Assembly (NCBI RefSeq): GCF_000150275.1
Contig: NW_002060953.1
Location: forward strand, 2,265,858 to 2,329,857
Direction of reading: 5' to 3'
Length of the DNA stretch: 64,000 nucleotides
Origin: Trichoplax adhaerens
Lineage: Eukaryota > Placozoa > Uniplacotomia > Trichoplacea > Trichoplacidae
The first letter of the stretch is position 1. Each line of letters begins with the position of its first letter. A model generated the notes under the pieces. The model ran no database searches. It had not been told where the DNA came from and saw only the letters and a program-made list of their open reading frames with translations. Shown here piece by piece: positions 53,110 through 64,000 of the stretch. Both the position numbers and the translations under genes were made by a program.

Positions 53110-56100
53110 TTAAAACACTTTAGATGGGCTAGCAGGTATCGGAGATCGCTTATCATCCGATATCACGCTTCTATCATTTAAGTGCATAATACTCCAACAA
53201 CATCTTTGATAATAGTTACGTTTAATATTTTTAGATAAAAATAAGATAGGATTAACAATGCAAGTAATAAAGGTTGTCGATTTCAAGCAATATTTAATTT
53301 TAGCAGTAATGAGCATAGAATTAATCATTTCCAGAAAATGGACTAAAATGTACGGCGTATAGGCTAAGAGAAAGGTAAAGAAAACACCGAATAATGTTAT
53401 ACTAAGTGAAATCTCCTGTTTTAGATTTTTACGAATAGGACGATCCGTTTTAGAGGATAATGCTCGTTCCGATCGAAAATCCAGCACACGACGATGACTA
53501 CGGCGGACTACATTAATGATCTGAACATAGCAATATCCAATAATAATGATAGGAATTGCATAAAATAATGAACTAAGGAGCAATAGATAAACCAACTTTG
53601 ATGGCTGATGAAATTTAAAATTAAGTAAGCATGTTCCCGGCGGAATATAGTATGTTAATTTACTCCAAAATCCAATGATTGGTGGGAAACTCATAGCGCA
53701 AGATAAAACCCATGTTATAATTATGCTCACCACAATTGATTTCATATCCAACCATTTTTTACCAGCATTCGGATATCGGATAGCAATAAAGCGCGTTACT
53801 GCCATCGTTGTCATTGTTAAGACATCTTCTAAAGCAAATAATATCATTAAGCCATAGACTAAGCGACATTGAAATGAATTGGACGTAAAAATTGGCTTTA
53901 CTCTTGTTGGCCATACTACTCCAAGCATTTGTCCACCACTAAAATCGAAACAAGCATGTCATAATTATTTTGAGCTTGTAACAAATCTACTTATCTCAAT
54001 ATTGACTTGTTTGCATTGAAAGGAAACCAGTCAAACGATAAGAAAATTAAGCATGGAATGAAAGGAAAATTAAATATAAATAAAATATAGTACGGTGCAT
54101 ATGGGTAACGCTATTTGAATATATATTTATATATTTATCTTTGAATGGTGATGTGAATGAAAATGGTAATGTGCTTTCTTCGAAAATATTATTTATTGCC
54201 TCTTCGCAAATATATTACTATTCTGCGTAGTATCCCAGTACATTGAATTTACGGTTTTTCTGTAGGTTTACGTAAATACATGGTAAATTTATAAAAATTC
54301 GCAATTTATCTTATAGAGGAAACTATTTCCAATTCGTTCATTCCATTACTAACGTTTATTAACGCAATGGATGATTTTTAAATTAGTTTAAAAAATACGA
54401 TAGAAATGTATTAATGTGGGGAACATTGCTATAAACTGCAAAATAGGTATATTAATTTCGAAATCAATTTCATGAAGATTACTGTGGTTTAGGTAAGTTT
54501 TATGGTGCAACATTTCTGTCATAATATGGTTAAATAACCAAATATATAAATAACTTATTTCTAGGAAAATCGGTCTGTATGAAAAGTTGTTATCATTCCA
54601 TGACATCCTTTCGAATACAAGAGTATTGAATTGGCTGAAGCTTTCTTTACGTAATTTTCTAAATTTTGGCTACTAAACAATGCCACCAATCTATACAGCT
54701 GCAAAAACAGGATTTAATTTCGGAAGTTATAAGCCACGATACTTCCCACACCAAGTTTTGACGATGAAACTATTCAGTTTAATTCACCTACAACAATTCC
54801 TAATCTGCTTTGATTTGACTGAACTTTTAAGACCTAGTTATCAAGCTAGATTTTTCTTCGGCCAGTTTAAATAGGTTGCCAAAAGTAAATATGACTGTGA
54901 AGACGAAACAATTAAATCTTTTCCTATAAATTTGTATTCTCATCTATAATTAGCCGCATTAAATCAATACTTTGCAAGCGATCGCTATTTCAATTTAATG
55001 TTGTTCTGTCACTAAAAGATTACATTCGTAAATCCTTCTTGAATAAGATCTAATTTATGTCGTATTGTATATTGTCCATCGATTTGAAATACGAAAAATT
55101 CTACAAAATTTATGTTTTTGCCAGGCTAAGCATTAAAATTAATCCACTGACTGGCATAGACATGATATTAATGAAGTCTTTTAGAAACATTTTATAGAAA
55201 ATTGCTCTATCATTCTGAATAGATATTATGTAGTTGCATTAAAGTCATAATAAATTATTGTCATAATTAATATGAGCTTACTAGGAATCAGTAATGTATC
55301 TAATATTTAGAAGTTTTATATCGAATAATGCTTTGGTTCAAGAGCCTAAAATAAAGTATTTCGATATGATAGCGCTACACGGTTATATATGACTCACTTG
55401 AATTATTTCGCTTACTTTACCTTCTACAATCTGCTAACGCTAAATTAATTTAATTTATTGCATTAAAGCAACTGAACAACAATCTTATTATAAAGTAATC
55501 TTAATACAATACAGTATGTAATCTCTAAATAGAGTAATCCTGATAAGGATTATCTTGCTTAACTTAATTATAGGCTCATAACGTATACAAAGAGCATCTC
55601 TGGAGTACCTATTGAAAATAAATTTATAATTAACATAGATTGGACAAATGTTTATAAACCATTCTAAATCCTACGGAGGAGTCAATTTTATGGCCAGATC
55701 AATGTTTCTAAAATATTTTTTATACTAATTTTTAATATGCGAATAGTATTTATAAGCAGGCATACTGTATTAATGAGGATACCAGACTGTAAGCCTATCA
55801 AATTTCTAGATAGGCTACCTATTTCGGAACGAATTGTGTTAATAGCATCAATGTCGCAAGCAATGAATTTCGATCTACAAATGCTACCTTCAATTCTTGA
55901 CTGAATCCTGTATGTATTCGCTTTCTCTACTCCATTTGAATGAGTCATGAAGATGAGTAAATCACCGATGGCATTAATAAAAACAATTGTAGCCTTTACT
56001 AATTCCTATAGATTTAATCGTTGCTTAGATCGAAATACTGATGGTCAAGTAAATTGAATGAATTGTTACTTAACCTGAAATACAATTAAACAAAAATTCT

Positions 56101-56846
56101 CGTCACTCGATTTTATTTTTAAACGGTGAAATACTGATAGATATGATTCGTAAAGCTTTTACTTGTAGCGCGATGACGATGCATCACGTTATAACAACAA
56201 GTAGACTTTTAATAAATGATGTGAATTCTCATACGAGTTGTAAATGTAGTGATTTAAATTTTTAGTCTTAATTGCATTAAAGTATAGGATGAAACGATAG
56301 ATATAGGGATGTTTACGACTCAATCATTATCTATCTGCAATGGTTAGTAACGAAAAAGATGAAAGTCCAGTAAGTCTTTTGCAGGCTTAATTTACTTTGC
56401 CTACTTATTACACTATTTATTTTGGCAGCAGCATGAAAAATCGTAGAAATAAAAAGCCAATATAAACGCAGACTTATTAAACGATTTAATTCTATTAAAC
56501 AGTGCTTTATCATCTATATGATTAAATTTACCCCTTCTTCTACCCAAACCACATATTCAAATCGATGTAATGCAAGAAATAAGTTAGAACATTATCGATA
56601 CACTGTCAATCTGTATTACCTGATTGCTAAGAAGCAGAAATCTGCGGTTGCCAAGTTAATAACTTGAATGTCAGTAGGAGTTTTTTTCTTCCTTCGAAAT
56701 AACTTGATGACGAGAGCAGAATTTAATGTTATTCCACTTACCAAGATAATAATTAAAGCAGTTGAAAGAACATAAGATTCTTCACGATTAAATAATTTTG
56801 CGGTGCGATTAGCAGACCAAGTTATATAAAAATACTGATCTGTCAT
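53110..56846 (-). CDS. Class A (rhodopsin-like) GPCR, receptor C, 2 exons, 351 aa
   Basis: Third member of the local receptor family; ligand unknown. Exon 1 (56846-56620) begins at an ATG and gives an extracellular tail with an N-R-T sequon, TM1 with SGITLNSALVI (N conserved, G replaced by L-N context), and TM2 with INLATADFCFLAI. Exon 2 (53938-53110) gives the TM3 cysteine C100, TRF (124-126) in the DRY position, TM4 WVLSCAMSFPP, an ECL2 cysteine in PPGTCLL, and TM5 IPIIIIGYCYVQII. A basic loop follows, then TM6 YTPYILVHFLEMI and NPILF in TM7. A double cysteine in the tail (QRCCWSIM) could be palmitoylated to form helix 8. The phase-2 intron (2681 bp) splits a serine codon after TM2, exactly as in receptor B, and the segment from the intron to the TM3 cysteine is 24 residues in both. 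Confidence 0.92.
53939..56619 (-). other. Intron of GPCR C
   Basis: AT-rich intron of 2.7 kb. Open frames within it at 54388-54606, 55688-55948 and 56331-56513 (minus) and 54680-54874 (plus) show no domain or conserved block. Confidence 0.6.
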
Positions 56847-59844
56847 TCTCCAATTTTAAAGCCAAATTAATTTTCAACGTTATACTGGACTCCAACTGAA
56901 GATGATGTCAAAAATTTGCATGTAATAACTCTTATTATTCAAACCAAAAGGAAATACTTAGGTTGATCAACAGGATGTAGATCAAATAAATCGCTGTATG
57001 TAATAAAATCCTTTAGCTGTTTTCGTATACGATGATAATTTAATTTGACGATAGCATCGAGGAGGAAAAATAATAATCAATTGGGCGTCTAATTGTTGAC
57101 TTTAATTTGAAATCGATCATAGGGTTGCAAGCGTTTTTATACTATCATTAGTTTCATTGACTAAGGCTTTACACTATTCTTCAACATAGGCAAGTATTGT
57201 TAATTAAAGATGAAGGACTGCAACGCTATCATACTGTATTGTGACGTAGTTAATGAATGCCTAGGTTTCATTTTAGCTTATTTATTTACTTTTCAATACT
57301 ACTATGGCATTATTAGAGAGCTTTTGTGTATTTTTTCCATGTTGTCGTGGTAGCCGAAGTTGAAGAGAATGGATAGTTAATGTGATTGAGAAATAGCAGT
57401 TAATTAATGATGCATTTCTCTTTTGAAAACAGGTGAGGAAATTACTGCATCGACAAAAAATAAAAACTATAATTTCACTGTCTGGTTTAAACAAAGGTTT
57501 GATTATGTATTCTAATTGTTAATCGTTTTTATATTAATATTATTAATACTGTTTGGTACCTGCTATCCAATGTCATAAAGGATTAGTGTTAAGAGGATTT
57601 ACAAAAGATAAATTGATAGCTATTAGATCGGAATGGATGTTAGAATAAAGCCGATGCTGCTGGCGTAGCATCTATTGTTAACATATTTATAAACGTTATT
57701 TTAAACAGTTTACGATCAAGACTAGTTTACTTTAGGCGAGAATTTAGTTATAAATTATTTTGGCTAAAGTAGACACTTATAACTTCTATTAAGCATCGGC
57801 ATTAATGCAGTATAACGAAATATTGCTATAGTACGTGACATCTTGTATGAAATGACTACCATATTGTAGTAAAATGATATGATCTTGTGAAATATGATTA
57901 TTGGTCGGAAATTCTTTTCATTCTGTGTAATAGCTGATTTAGTAACTGAAGACTAAGGGCCTCTAGTGTAGGCGGTTTCGGTAGGATACGAGTCTAACCA
58001 GATCAAATAAAACATTTATTTTATTATTAATTAATAGGTAAAGATTAGTTTCATCATTAAAGAGTCGTTGTCACAGGCACATTAATAAGTAGTAAGCAAT
58101 TAGCGATTAATATTTCAATAAAGAAAGGTCATCATTGCCCATGATAATTTTATCCTTAGTTACACTAATGAGGTCAAAGTTTTCATACGGACTGCATTAA
58201 CTGGTCAATCGAGTGTGAGCTAGGATTGTCATCTCTTCACTACAAGTATACATAAGTTACGTTCTAGAGTATAGTATTTCCTATACCTCGATATGAGATA
58301 CATCTCGGATAAAGACCACTTTGATTTTAATTATAATCTACTACCTTTCGTCTCTACACACAAATGCGTATGTAACTTAAAGCCAAGAATCTTCAGCCTA
58401 CAGATAATATTCAAGCTCAGCAGCAGCAATATAGCAACGATTTTATCTAAGCCATGGCTACAAGATTTATTAATTTTAAAACTTTGTTATTAGTCTGAAA
58501 AATAGCGCATACCAAGACATTAATAAAAACTTGGTTCGAGTTTACTACCTGAACAGAATTGAGTTAACTATTAATCCCGTTATCATATCACTGATAGGCT
58601 TTAAAATAGTGGAGTAATATTTTCTAACGATAGTCTGTAGAAACAGTAGTAAAGGCATGGTGTCAGGTTTAGCCCACGACAAGGAAACCTGGGTCTTTAA
58701 ATCTGTATGAATACTAAGGCTACAACAACCAAATGTGCACCTAACGGGCTAAGAGTAGACTAGACTTAGGCTTTTAAATTAGTTTATTAAACCAAGGTAG
58801 TCTTGACATCCAAGACTACTCTAACTACACGCTTACACTACTGTACATGGTCAATCGTCAACTCAATAGCTAATGAGAGCACCGGGCTTTACATACCCTA
58901 GCTCGGTTGCACTCGGTGCACATTATTAAAGCTAACGCTACAATTAATTTACGGAGTCTGTACTCCATCACACATGGTCAGATACTGAGTATAGAAGATA
59001 AAGTCTGCGATGTGCTATAAGCAAGTAAAATAGAAGATGAATTGATATTTACATATTTTATGACCTAATCTATAGACTAGCAGTAGCCCTTGCTTAATCA
59101 AGATATTTATAGATTTTGGTTTAAAAATAGGCGATAGCCTATTAAATCATCAAATGCATGCATCAATGATATAATTGATTCGTACACTAATGAACCCTCA
59201 TTACCCACATATAAATTCATTACCATACGTATTTCCACAATATTGAGATTGTCGCAGATTGGAAGCTGATTTTGCTTCAATTTCATATCGATCATGAAAT
59301 GTGATGAAGCAAGCAAGATAGGATAATTAAGGAGGATCTCAGTTTGCACATAGCTTATGACTATATTTTAAAATGAGCTACTAATGTTTCATCTGAAGAT
59401 TTTACTCCAAGAATATTAAACGTAGGATGCAAGTAATGTTCAATCATTTCAATAATTAAATAATCATACTGGTATTGGTATTCGGAACTGATCTATAATT
59501 AATAAAATAATATCCCTCATTTCATAGTAACTCAAGGCAAATGAAATCATGGCTAGTTAATCATTAAGGATTCACGTAGCAATTCCAGTAGATAAGATCA
59601 TCTTTCATAAATCCTTTTTAGCATGCTTAGCTCAAACTGTGCAGCTGAGGTATCATGTCCCTATAAGTTTACGAAAGTCCTTGTTCATTTAGTTGAGTCT
59701 GTATAAGCTATTAGAAAAGAAGACCTAAAACCAACAGTCCTCTATCATTCCTTACCGTATCTGTCTAAATATGTTCAATTATTTTTAGCAATGATGGTAG
59801 TACTGTATCGCCATTTCTTATCGCGTATCTGCTACTGATACTTT
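56847..59844. other. Intergenic with a GC-richer hairpin island
   Basis: No gene recognised. The segment 58790-58930 stands out from the AT-rich surroundings and contains three consecutive short inverted repeats (see the separate entry). Open frames at 57282-57494 (minus), 58293-58493 (plus) and 59107-59349 (minus) are without features. Confidence 0.55.
58797..58920. other. Cluster of three short hairpins
   Basis: The first has perfect 9-bp arms, GTAGTCTTG (58797-58805) and CAAGACTAC (58811-58819), with a five-base loop. The second pairs CCGGGC (58882-58887) with GCTCGG (58901-58906) including one G-U pair. The third pairs TGCAC (58908-58912) with GTGCA (58916-58920) around a TCG loop. This could be a structured RNA, part of a repeat, or chance. 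It does not match a tRNA cloverleaf as far as I can see. Confidence 0.45.
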
Positions 59845-60198
59845 TAAATCCATGAAGATTGATTGCTAGATGAAACAATGTCATCACAAAAATGAAAATT
59901 AACTCAAAGTAATGATTGATGATCATGATGAAATAGTGGAAATTAATTCAAATCCATGATTGATGATTCGATGAAATATCGCCATCATAAAAACGGAATT
60001 ATTCTAAATCTATGATTAACGACCAGTATGGAATATCGATATCACTAAAATAATAGAAATTAATTTAAATCCATGGTCGACGGTCTACGGGGTCACTATA
60101 CAGTAGAGTATCGCCATCATAGAAATGAAATTAATTCGAATCAATGAATGATAATTAATCAGTATGAAGTATAGCCATCATAAAAATGAAAATTAATT
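59845..60198. repeat. Degenerate tandem repeat, unit about 60 bp
   Basis: About six diverged units are built on GAAATTAATTCAAATCCATG, then ATTGATGAT, and ending in ATCGCCATCATAAAAATG. The phrase (T)CGCCATCAT or a near variant recurs near 59969, 60111 and 60171. AAATCCATG or near variants recur near 59847, 59951, 59997 and 60068. Unit lengths vary because of insertions such as the one at about 60085-60105. No reading frame is preserved. Confidence 0.8.
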
Positions 60199-61000
60199 AG
60201 ACTAGATGGCAATTTTGTGATATATTCAATTGGATAGTTTCATGCATGTATCCTATTCCAATCGTCATTGCTGTACTGTACTGTGTGCGAAAATGAAGTA
60301 AAACTATCTCGATCTCGAAAAGAGCTTCACCTAGCAGAAGATTCCCTATCGAAAGCACTATAACATAAAATCACCGTAATAAATCAATCCGTAAACCTAT
60401 GTTGCAATGCGAGATAGTAGCAGTTGTTATTGTAGGAGTCCAAATTTCCTATTCCTCTACTAGTAGCTAGCCTTCAGAATTAATCATTATATTATAACTA
60501 ATTAATCAGCAGGCAGAGCGGGAATTTTTACGTTTGTAATCCCTAAATAGCAATTTCTGTTGCAGGAGTCCAAATACCCTTACTACGAGTAACGTACATT
60601 GTACTCTAAAGTACCTCCAATGTGGGAATATGATGCCAGTGTAAATACAGCTTGGCAGTATATAATATCACGAGCGAGGGTTGCACGAGTAAATAGAATA
60701 TTCCACTCGATAAAACAGATAGGCAAAGTATCACGATCAACTGCGTTCGACTTTTAAGTAGAATTAATAATAATAAAATGCTGTTAGAGTGCATTTATCA
60801 AAGTAAAAAAAATTCAATATTTACGGAGTGGGATATCCATATTGAATCCCAATAAATTGGTATACTGTATTTAGGAATGCCTATAGAACATCTATGTGAT
60901 GTTTCTCTTTTACAAGTTCCTGCTGATCTCCCTCCCCGTCCACTTGATCGTGTTTACGGATTGGAGTCGGATAGGACAGAAGGGATTGACGCGGAGTCCT

Positions 61001-61050
61001 GTACTGTACTGTACTGTACTAACCCTAACCCTAACTGTACAGTACAGTAC
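61001..61050. repeat. Hairpin of GTACT repeats with a telomere-type loop
   Basis: Four GTACT units (61001-61020) are followed by AACCCTAACCCTAAC, the complement of two and a half TTAGGG units. The inverted arm GTACAGTACAGTAC then follows (61037-61050). The arms can pair over about 14 bp, leaving the telomere-type sequence as the loop. It is internal to the contig, so it is an interstitial motif and not a chromosome end. Confidence 0.85.
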
Positions 61051-61053
61051 AAG

Positions 61054-61575
61054 TGTACAACGGTCTTCTGACAGATTGTCCGTGTCACCTATATTTTTCG
61101 CGATTTTTTAACATTAGATGTACGGTAAACAATTTTGCCATAACATTCAACATGGTATTATCAGTAGTACGGTACATAAGTAAAAATAACGGTCCGCCAT
61201 TAAAACGATTTTTTTGCCATCTATTGACATAGTACGTTCATGTTATCATGATAATCTATCTTGGGAGATATCCTTCTATGGGTATATATATATAAATACT
61301 ATACAGGAATTTCAACGGAATACAACTTGAATTTTTTAACGAAGAGGAGACATCGAAAATAATCACATTGTACAGTACTGTACTGTACAGTGTGAACCAG
61401 TTCCAATCAGAGTACTTTAAGGTGCCCTAAAATCACGAGAGTGAAGCAAAATGTAATAAAAAGTATACGAATATAAAGCTGAATACAATTTATTTTGCCT
61501 AATAGCACTCTAAAGAGAACTGGCTCACATCGTACCATTGTGTACCACGGTCTTCTAAACAGAAACTCCGTGTCA
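61054..61575. repeat. Pair of direct repeats of about 35 bp
   Basis: Copy one (61054-61087) and copy two (61541-61575) share TGTAC(A/C)ACGGTCTTCT, then (A)ACAGA and TCCGTGTCA. They sit on either side of the MITE-like inverted repeat at 61391-61529, and both are close to GTACT-type repeats. This suggests a composite or twice-inserted element. Confidence 0.75.
61391..61529. mobile_element. MITE-like element with 26-bp inverted ends
   Basis: The left end 61391-61416 starts TGTGAACCAGTTC. The right end 61504-61529 is, on the other strand, TGTGAGCCAGTTC and continues in register: 20 of 26 positions match. The element would be 139 bp, with no coding capacity. A palindromic GTACTGTAC stretch abuts the left end (61369-61390). 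No clear short target-site duplication was identified, so a non-mobile inverted repeat remains possible. Confidence 0.5.
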
Positions 61576-61660
61576 ACCATACTGTACTGTAGAGTTAAGA
61601 AAAAAACACTCAACAGTACTGTTGAGTATCTGAGCAATCGGGGTTATGATGGCTGGGCCT

Positions 61661-61775
61661 ACAGTACTGTACCGTATAGTACAGTCCAGTACAGTGTATA
61701 GTACTGTACAGTACAAGACAGTGACGTGCACTGTGCAGTACAGTACACAGTACTGTACCGCAAAGTACTGTACGG
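61661..61775. repeat. GTACT/AGTAC simple-repeat cluster
   Basis: Dense, imperfect alternation of ACAGTACTGTAC, AGTACAGT and similar words, about 130 bp upstream of the eIF2B epsilon start codon. It directly follows the 17-mer GATGGCTGGGCCTACAG shared with the 6.1-kb cluster. Because the words are nearly self-complementary, the strand can fold on itself in many registers. Confidence 0.85.
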
Positions 61776-61906
61776 ACTCTTTCTCTACGATATAATGTAC
61801 TGTATAGCAGACTACAGCTCACTGTCCGTATCATACTGTATGGGTAACATTGACCGGTTGGCGTGTGGCTGAACTGCTTCAAACGCACTTGTTAGCCGGC
61901 CTTAGC

Positions 61907-63718
61907 ATGGCGTCAACCAAGGCTGGTCATCATGGAGGCGGTAAAGGTAAGAAAAAAGCGGCTGGAGGAGATGAAACTTGGACAACAGAAGATATTCTCC
62001 AAGCGGTTATCATTGGGGACAGTTTCAATTTTCGCTTTCTACCAGTAACTCATGAGAAACCGAGAGTAAGTTTGAACTACAGAATGATGCTAGCAATTAT
62101 TCAATTCTGTTTTTTGCCTTTTGAAGATGAACTTGTACACGATGTAGTGTCCGGAAGTTGTAATCTATTGGCGTTGTGCTACAGTACTGTATATGCTCTA
62201 GACTGTGTTTTGCGATGCTTACCTCATAGTCAGCCTTTATCTCTTCGATAAAGGATGAGATTGTTGCCAAGGTATCAAGATGCCAGACAGCAATGATAAC
62301 ATCCTAGTCGCTTTATTTATAAGAGCAGCATACCGACTTTTATGAACAACCACTGAAGATAGCGATTGGCTGCTGCACGTTTACAACTGTGTGAACACTG
62401 GTAGAAAATGTCGATACTAAAATGAAGCATAAATGCGTAGTGTTACATGACTACTTTACTTTATGGATCAACGGCTTTTTTAGACACTACTGTATCGCCA
62501 ATAATTATAATTAATCATACATGTTCTACTGTATTGCAATAATAATTACGCATAATTAAAGTAGTGGCCATGTAGATTGATTGAATTTAATGAACTTACT
62601 GTTCGTTAGCTGAAATTTATAGTATTAGTATCCTACAATTTTCTTCACCATCAACTGATAGACTGAAAGTTGGCATTGATGACCGTCTAGCAAAATACAG
62701 TAGTTGCAACCTACTCGTACTATGTAGCATATACCTTTGTTTATATACAATTTTTCATGCTATAATGTTGTACTACAGGTTGGCAGAATGAATGCATACT
62801 AGTTCTATTAATCTAACATTGAAATGTACTGAACTGAAGTTATATTGATCTTATTTGCAGACACTCTTACCATTGGTTAATCGTCCATTACTTGACTATA
62901 CAATCGATTTTCTATTGCATGCTGGGGTTCAAGATATATTTGTTTATTGCTGCGCTCACTGCGATCAAATTACAGCACATATGCAGTAAGATTTTCTGAC
63001 TCATGTTATTGTATTTATCACATTAAAATAGCGTACTTCCAAAATAGATTGTCAGTGCGCAAAGTTAGCTCATCGAGCTTCATATTTTTCGCTGTCTTGT
63101 GGACATGCACAAATGGTATAGTTGCAACGTTGTTCTCATTAATGCTTTCAGACAGAAAATAAGAAGCTTGAAACATTGCTGCAACATCAAAACAATGAAA
63201 TCTGATAGAGCCTTATCATTGGGTGATGCCTTGCGGGATATCGAAAATCAGGTAATTCTTTTCGGTAATATAATAAAGTTCATATGTGCCATGTATGTGC
63301 AAAAGTATTGCTAAGTATAGAGCAATTTTTATGTAATCAATATTTAGGAATTATCGATACTAGCATTCTGTCTGTATAGCCTAGCTAGCATGTATTACTA
63401 CTCTATTTTCTACGGTACTCGAACCCTAACCCGAACACTATTATTTATCATCAACTGTTTAACATAGTTAATCTGTAACGGATTATTTTAGGCCGTCATA
63501 AAGTCTGATTTTATCTTGGTAAGTGGAGATCTAGTGTCAAATATGAAATTGCAGAAGGCTTTAGAAGAGCACAAGTAAGGCAAATGGATTAGTGATTGAA
63601 GTTGCTACAGAAATGATTACTTATTTCTATTGGGATATCTTAGGCAAAGAAGAAAGAATGATAAAATGTCGGTTATGACTATGATACTCAAAGAATCTGC
63701 ACCTGGTCACAGAAGCCG
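61907..63718 (+). CDS. EIF2B5: Translation initiation factor eIF2B subunit epsilon, N-terminal part (5 exons; gene continues past the window)
   Basis: The catalytic subunit of the guanine-nucleotide exchange factor that reloads eIF2 with GTP in cytosolic translation initiation. Exons: 61907-62065, 62861-62985, 63152-63251, 63492-63574 and 63644-63718, all GT..AG with matching phases (0, 2, 0, 2, 2). They give the first 180 residues. A Gly/Lys-rich start (GHHGGGKGKKKAAGG) precedes the nucleotidyltransferase-like domain: ILQAVIIGDSFNFRFLPVTHEKPR, TLLPLVNRPLLDYTIDFLLHAGVQDIFVYCC, RALSLGDALRDIENQ, SDFILVSGDLVSN and KMSVMTMILKESAPGHRS. These are in the order found in the family. The start is the ATG at 61907; the in-frame codons before it have no other ATG. 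The left-handed beta-helix and the C-terminal HEAT-type catalytic domain are expected beyond 64000. Sequence 63719-64000 is intron. Confidence 0.94.
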
Positions 63719-64000
63719 GTATGCGTTGTAGTTATAGTTGTAATATTTTTCTCGTTAATCCTCCTTACCAATTGCGTTTCTATTGATGGCGTTTCGATGC
63801 TAATACAATAGGTAACGTTTAGTTAATGGAGGTATAGAAAAGAAGGCCTTCATGTAGACCTATTTTGAAAATTTATATGATGAATAGGAATGTCATGGCC
63901 TTTACATCTATGTAAACTTGACAGATTAAGCTATTTTTAGCCGTTGTTCGAACAGATTTAATATGCTGTGCTATAATTATTGAATATTCATGTTGAAAAA

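Larger units (their letters stand above)
60199..61906. other. Upstream region of eIF2B epsilon, repeat-rich
   Basis: No gene is called. Short open frames at 60877-61111, 61407-61637, 61495-61701 and 61610-61888 arise from GTACT/AGTAC repeat composition. The region holds several symmetrical elements listed separately and must include the eIF2B epsilon promoter. I cannot point to a specific core element. Confidence 0.6.

Noticed and set aside
55688-55948. 86-codon minus-strand frame within the GPCR C intron
   Set aside because: No recognised domain, and it lies within an intron whose ends are fixed by the receptor's reading frame.
61021-61035. Chromosome end (telomere)
   Set aside because: Only two and a half units are present and the sequence continues for 3 kb into a normal gene.
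61410-61888. Several overlapping open frames rich in Y, C, S, T and V upstream of eIF2B epsilon
   Set aside because: Their composition follows directly from GTACT/AGTAC simple repeats, and they have no domain.
1-64000. tRNA, rRNA or CRISPR features
   Set aside because: No convincing cloverleaf with GGTTCGA-type arm, no rRNA core sequence and no regularly spaced identical short repeats were seen.

Overview
The window is strongly AT-rich animal DNA with many short introns (about 100-250 bp) that have ordinary GT..AG splice sites. The protein set is a VAT-1-type oxidoreductase, an Apaf-1-type CARD/NB-ARC protein, three related rhodopsin-class GPCRs and an eIF2B epsilon subunit. Together these suggest an early-branching metazoan, most likely a placozoan (Trichoplax/Hoilungia type). 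That assignment is inferred from gene content and intron style; no species-specific marker was checked.

Layout: (1) 2378-4691, minus strand: a complete nine-exon VAT-1/quinone-oxidoreductase-like gene (354 aa). (2) 4692-11806: non-coding, with a cluster of GTACT/AGTAC-type repeats near 5.9-6.4 kb and a perfectly spaced triple 165-bp tandem repeat at 6501-6990. (3) 11807-20062, plus strand: a complete Apaf-1-like gene, about 21 exons and 1422 aa, with CARD, NB-ARC and a long degenerate beta-propeller region. (4) 22166-56846, minus strand: three paralogous two-exon GPCR genes in tandem, all split by a phase-2 intron at the same place after TM2. A decayed MULE-type transposase with a SWIM-like zinc finger (45155-46642, plus strand) lies between the second and third receptors. 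Just upstream of it is a decayed coding repeat (44151-44583). (5) 56847-61906: non-coding but rich in structure: a hairpin island near 58.8 kb, a degenerate tandem repeat of about 60 bp at 59.85-60.2 kb, a telomere-motif hairpin at 61.0 kb, and a MITE-like inverted repeat at 61.4-61.5 kb. (6) 61907-end, plus strand: the first five exons of eIF2B epsilon, which runs off the window.

The genes do not form an operon or a single pathway. The apoptosome-like gene and the GPCR array are the types of family that expand locally in placozoans; the VAT-1 and eIF2B genes are single housekeeping genes. All exon joins given here were checked for reading-frame continuity by hand. The totals are exact multiples of three for VAT1 (1065 nt), the Apaf-1-like gene (4269 nt) and the GPCRs (1047, 1029 and 1056 nt).
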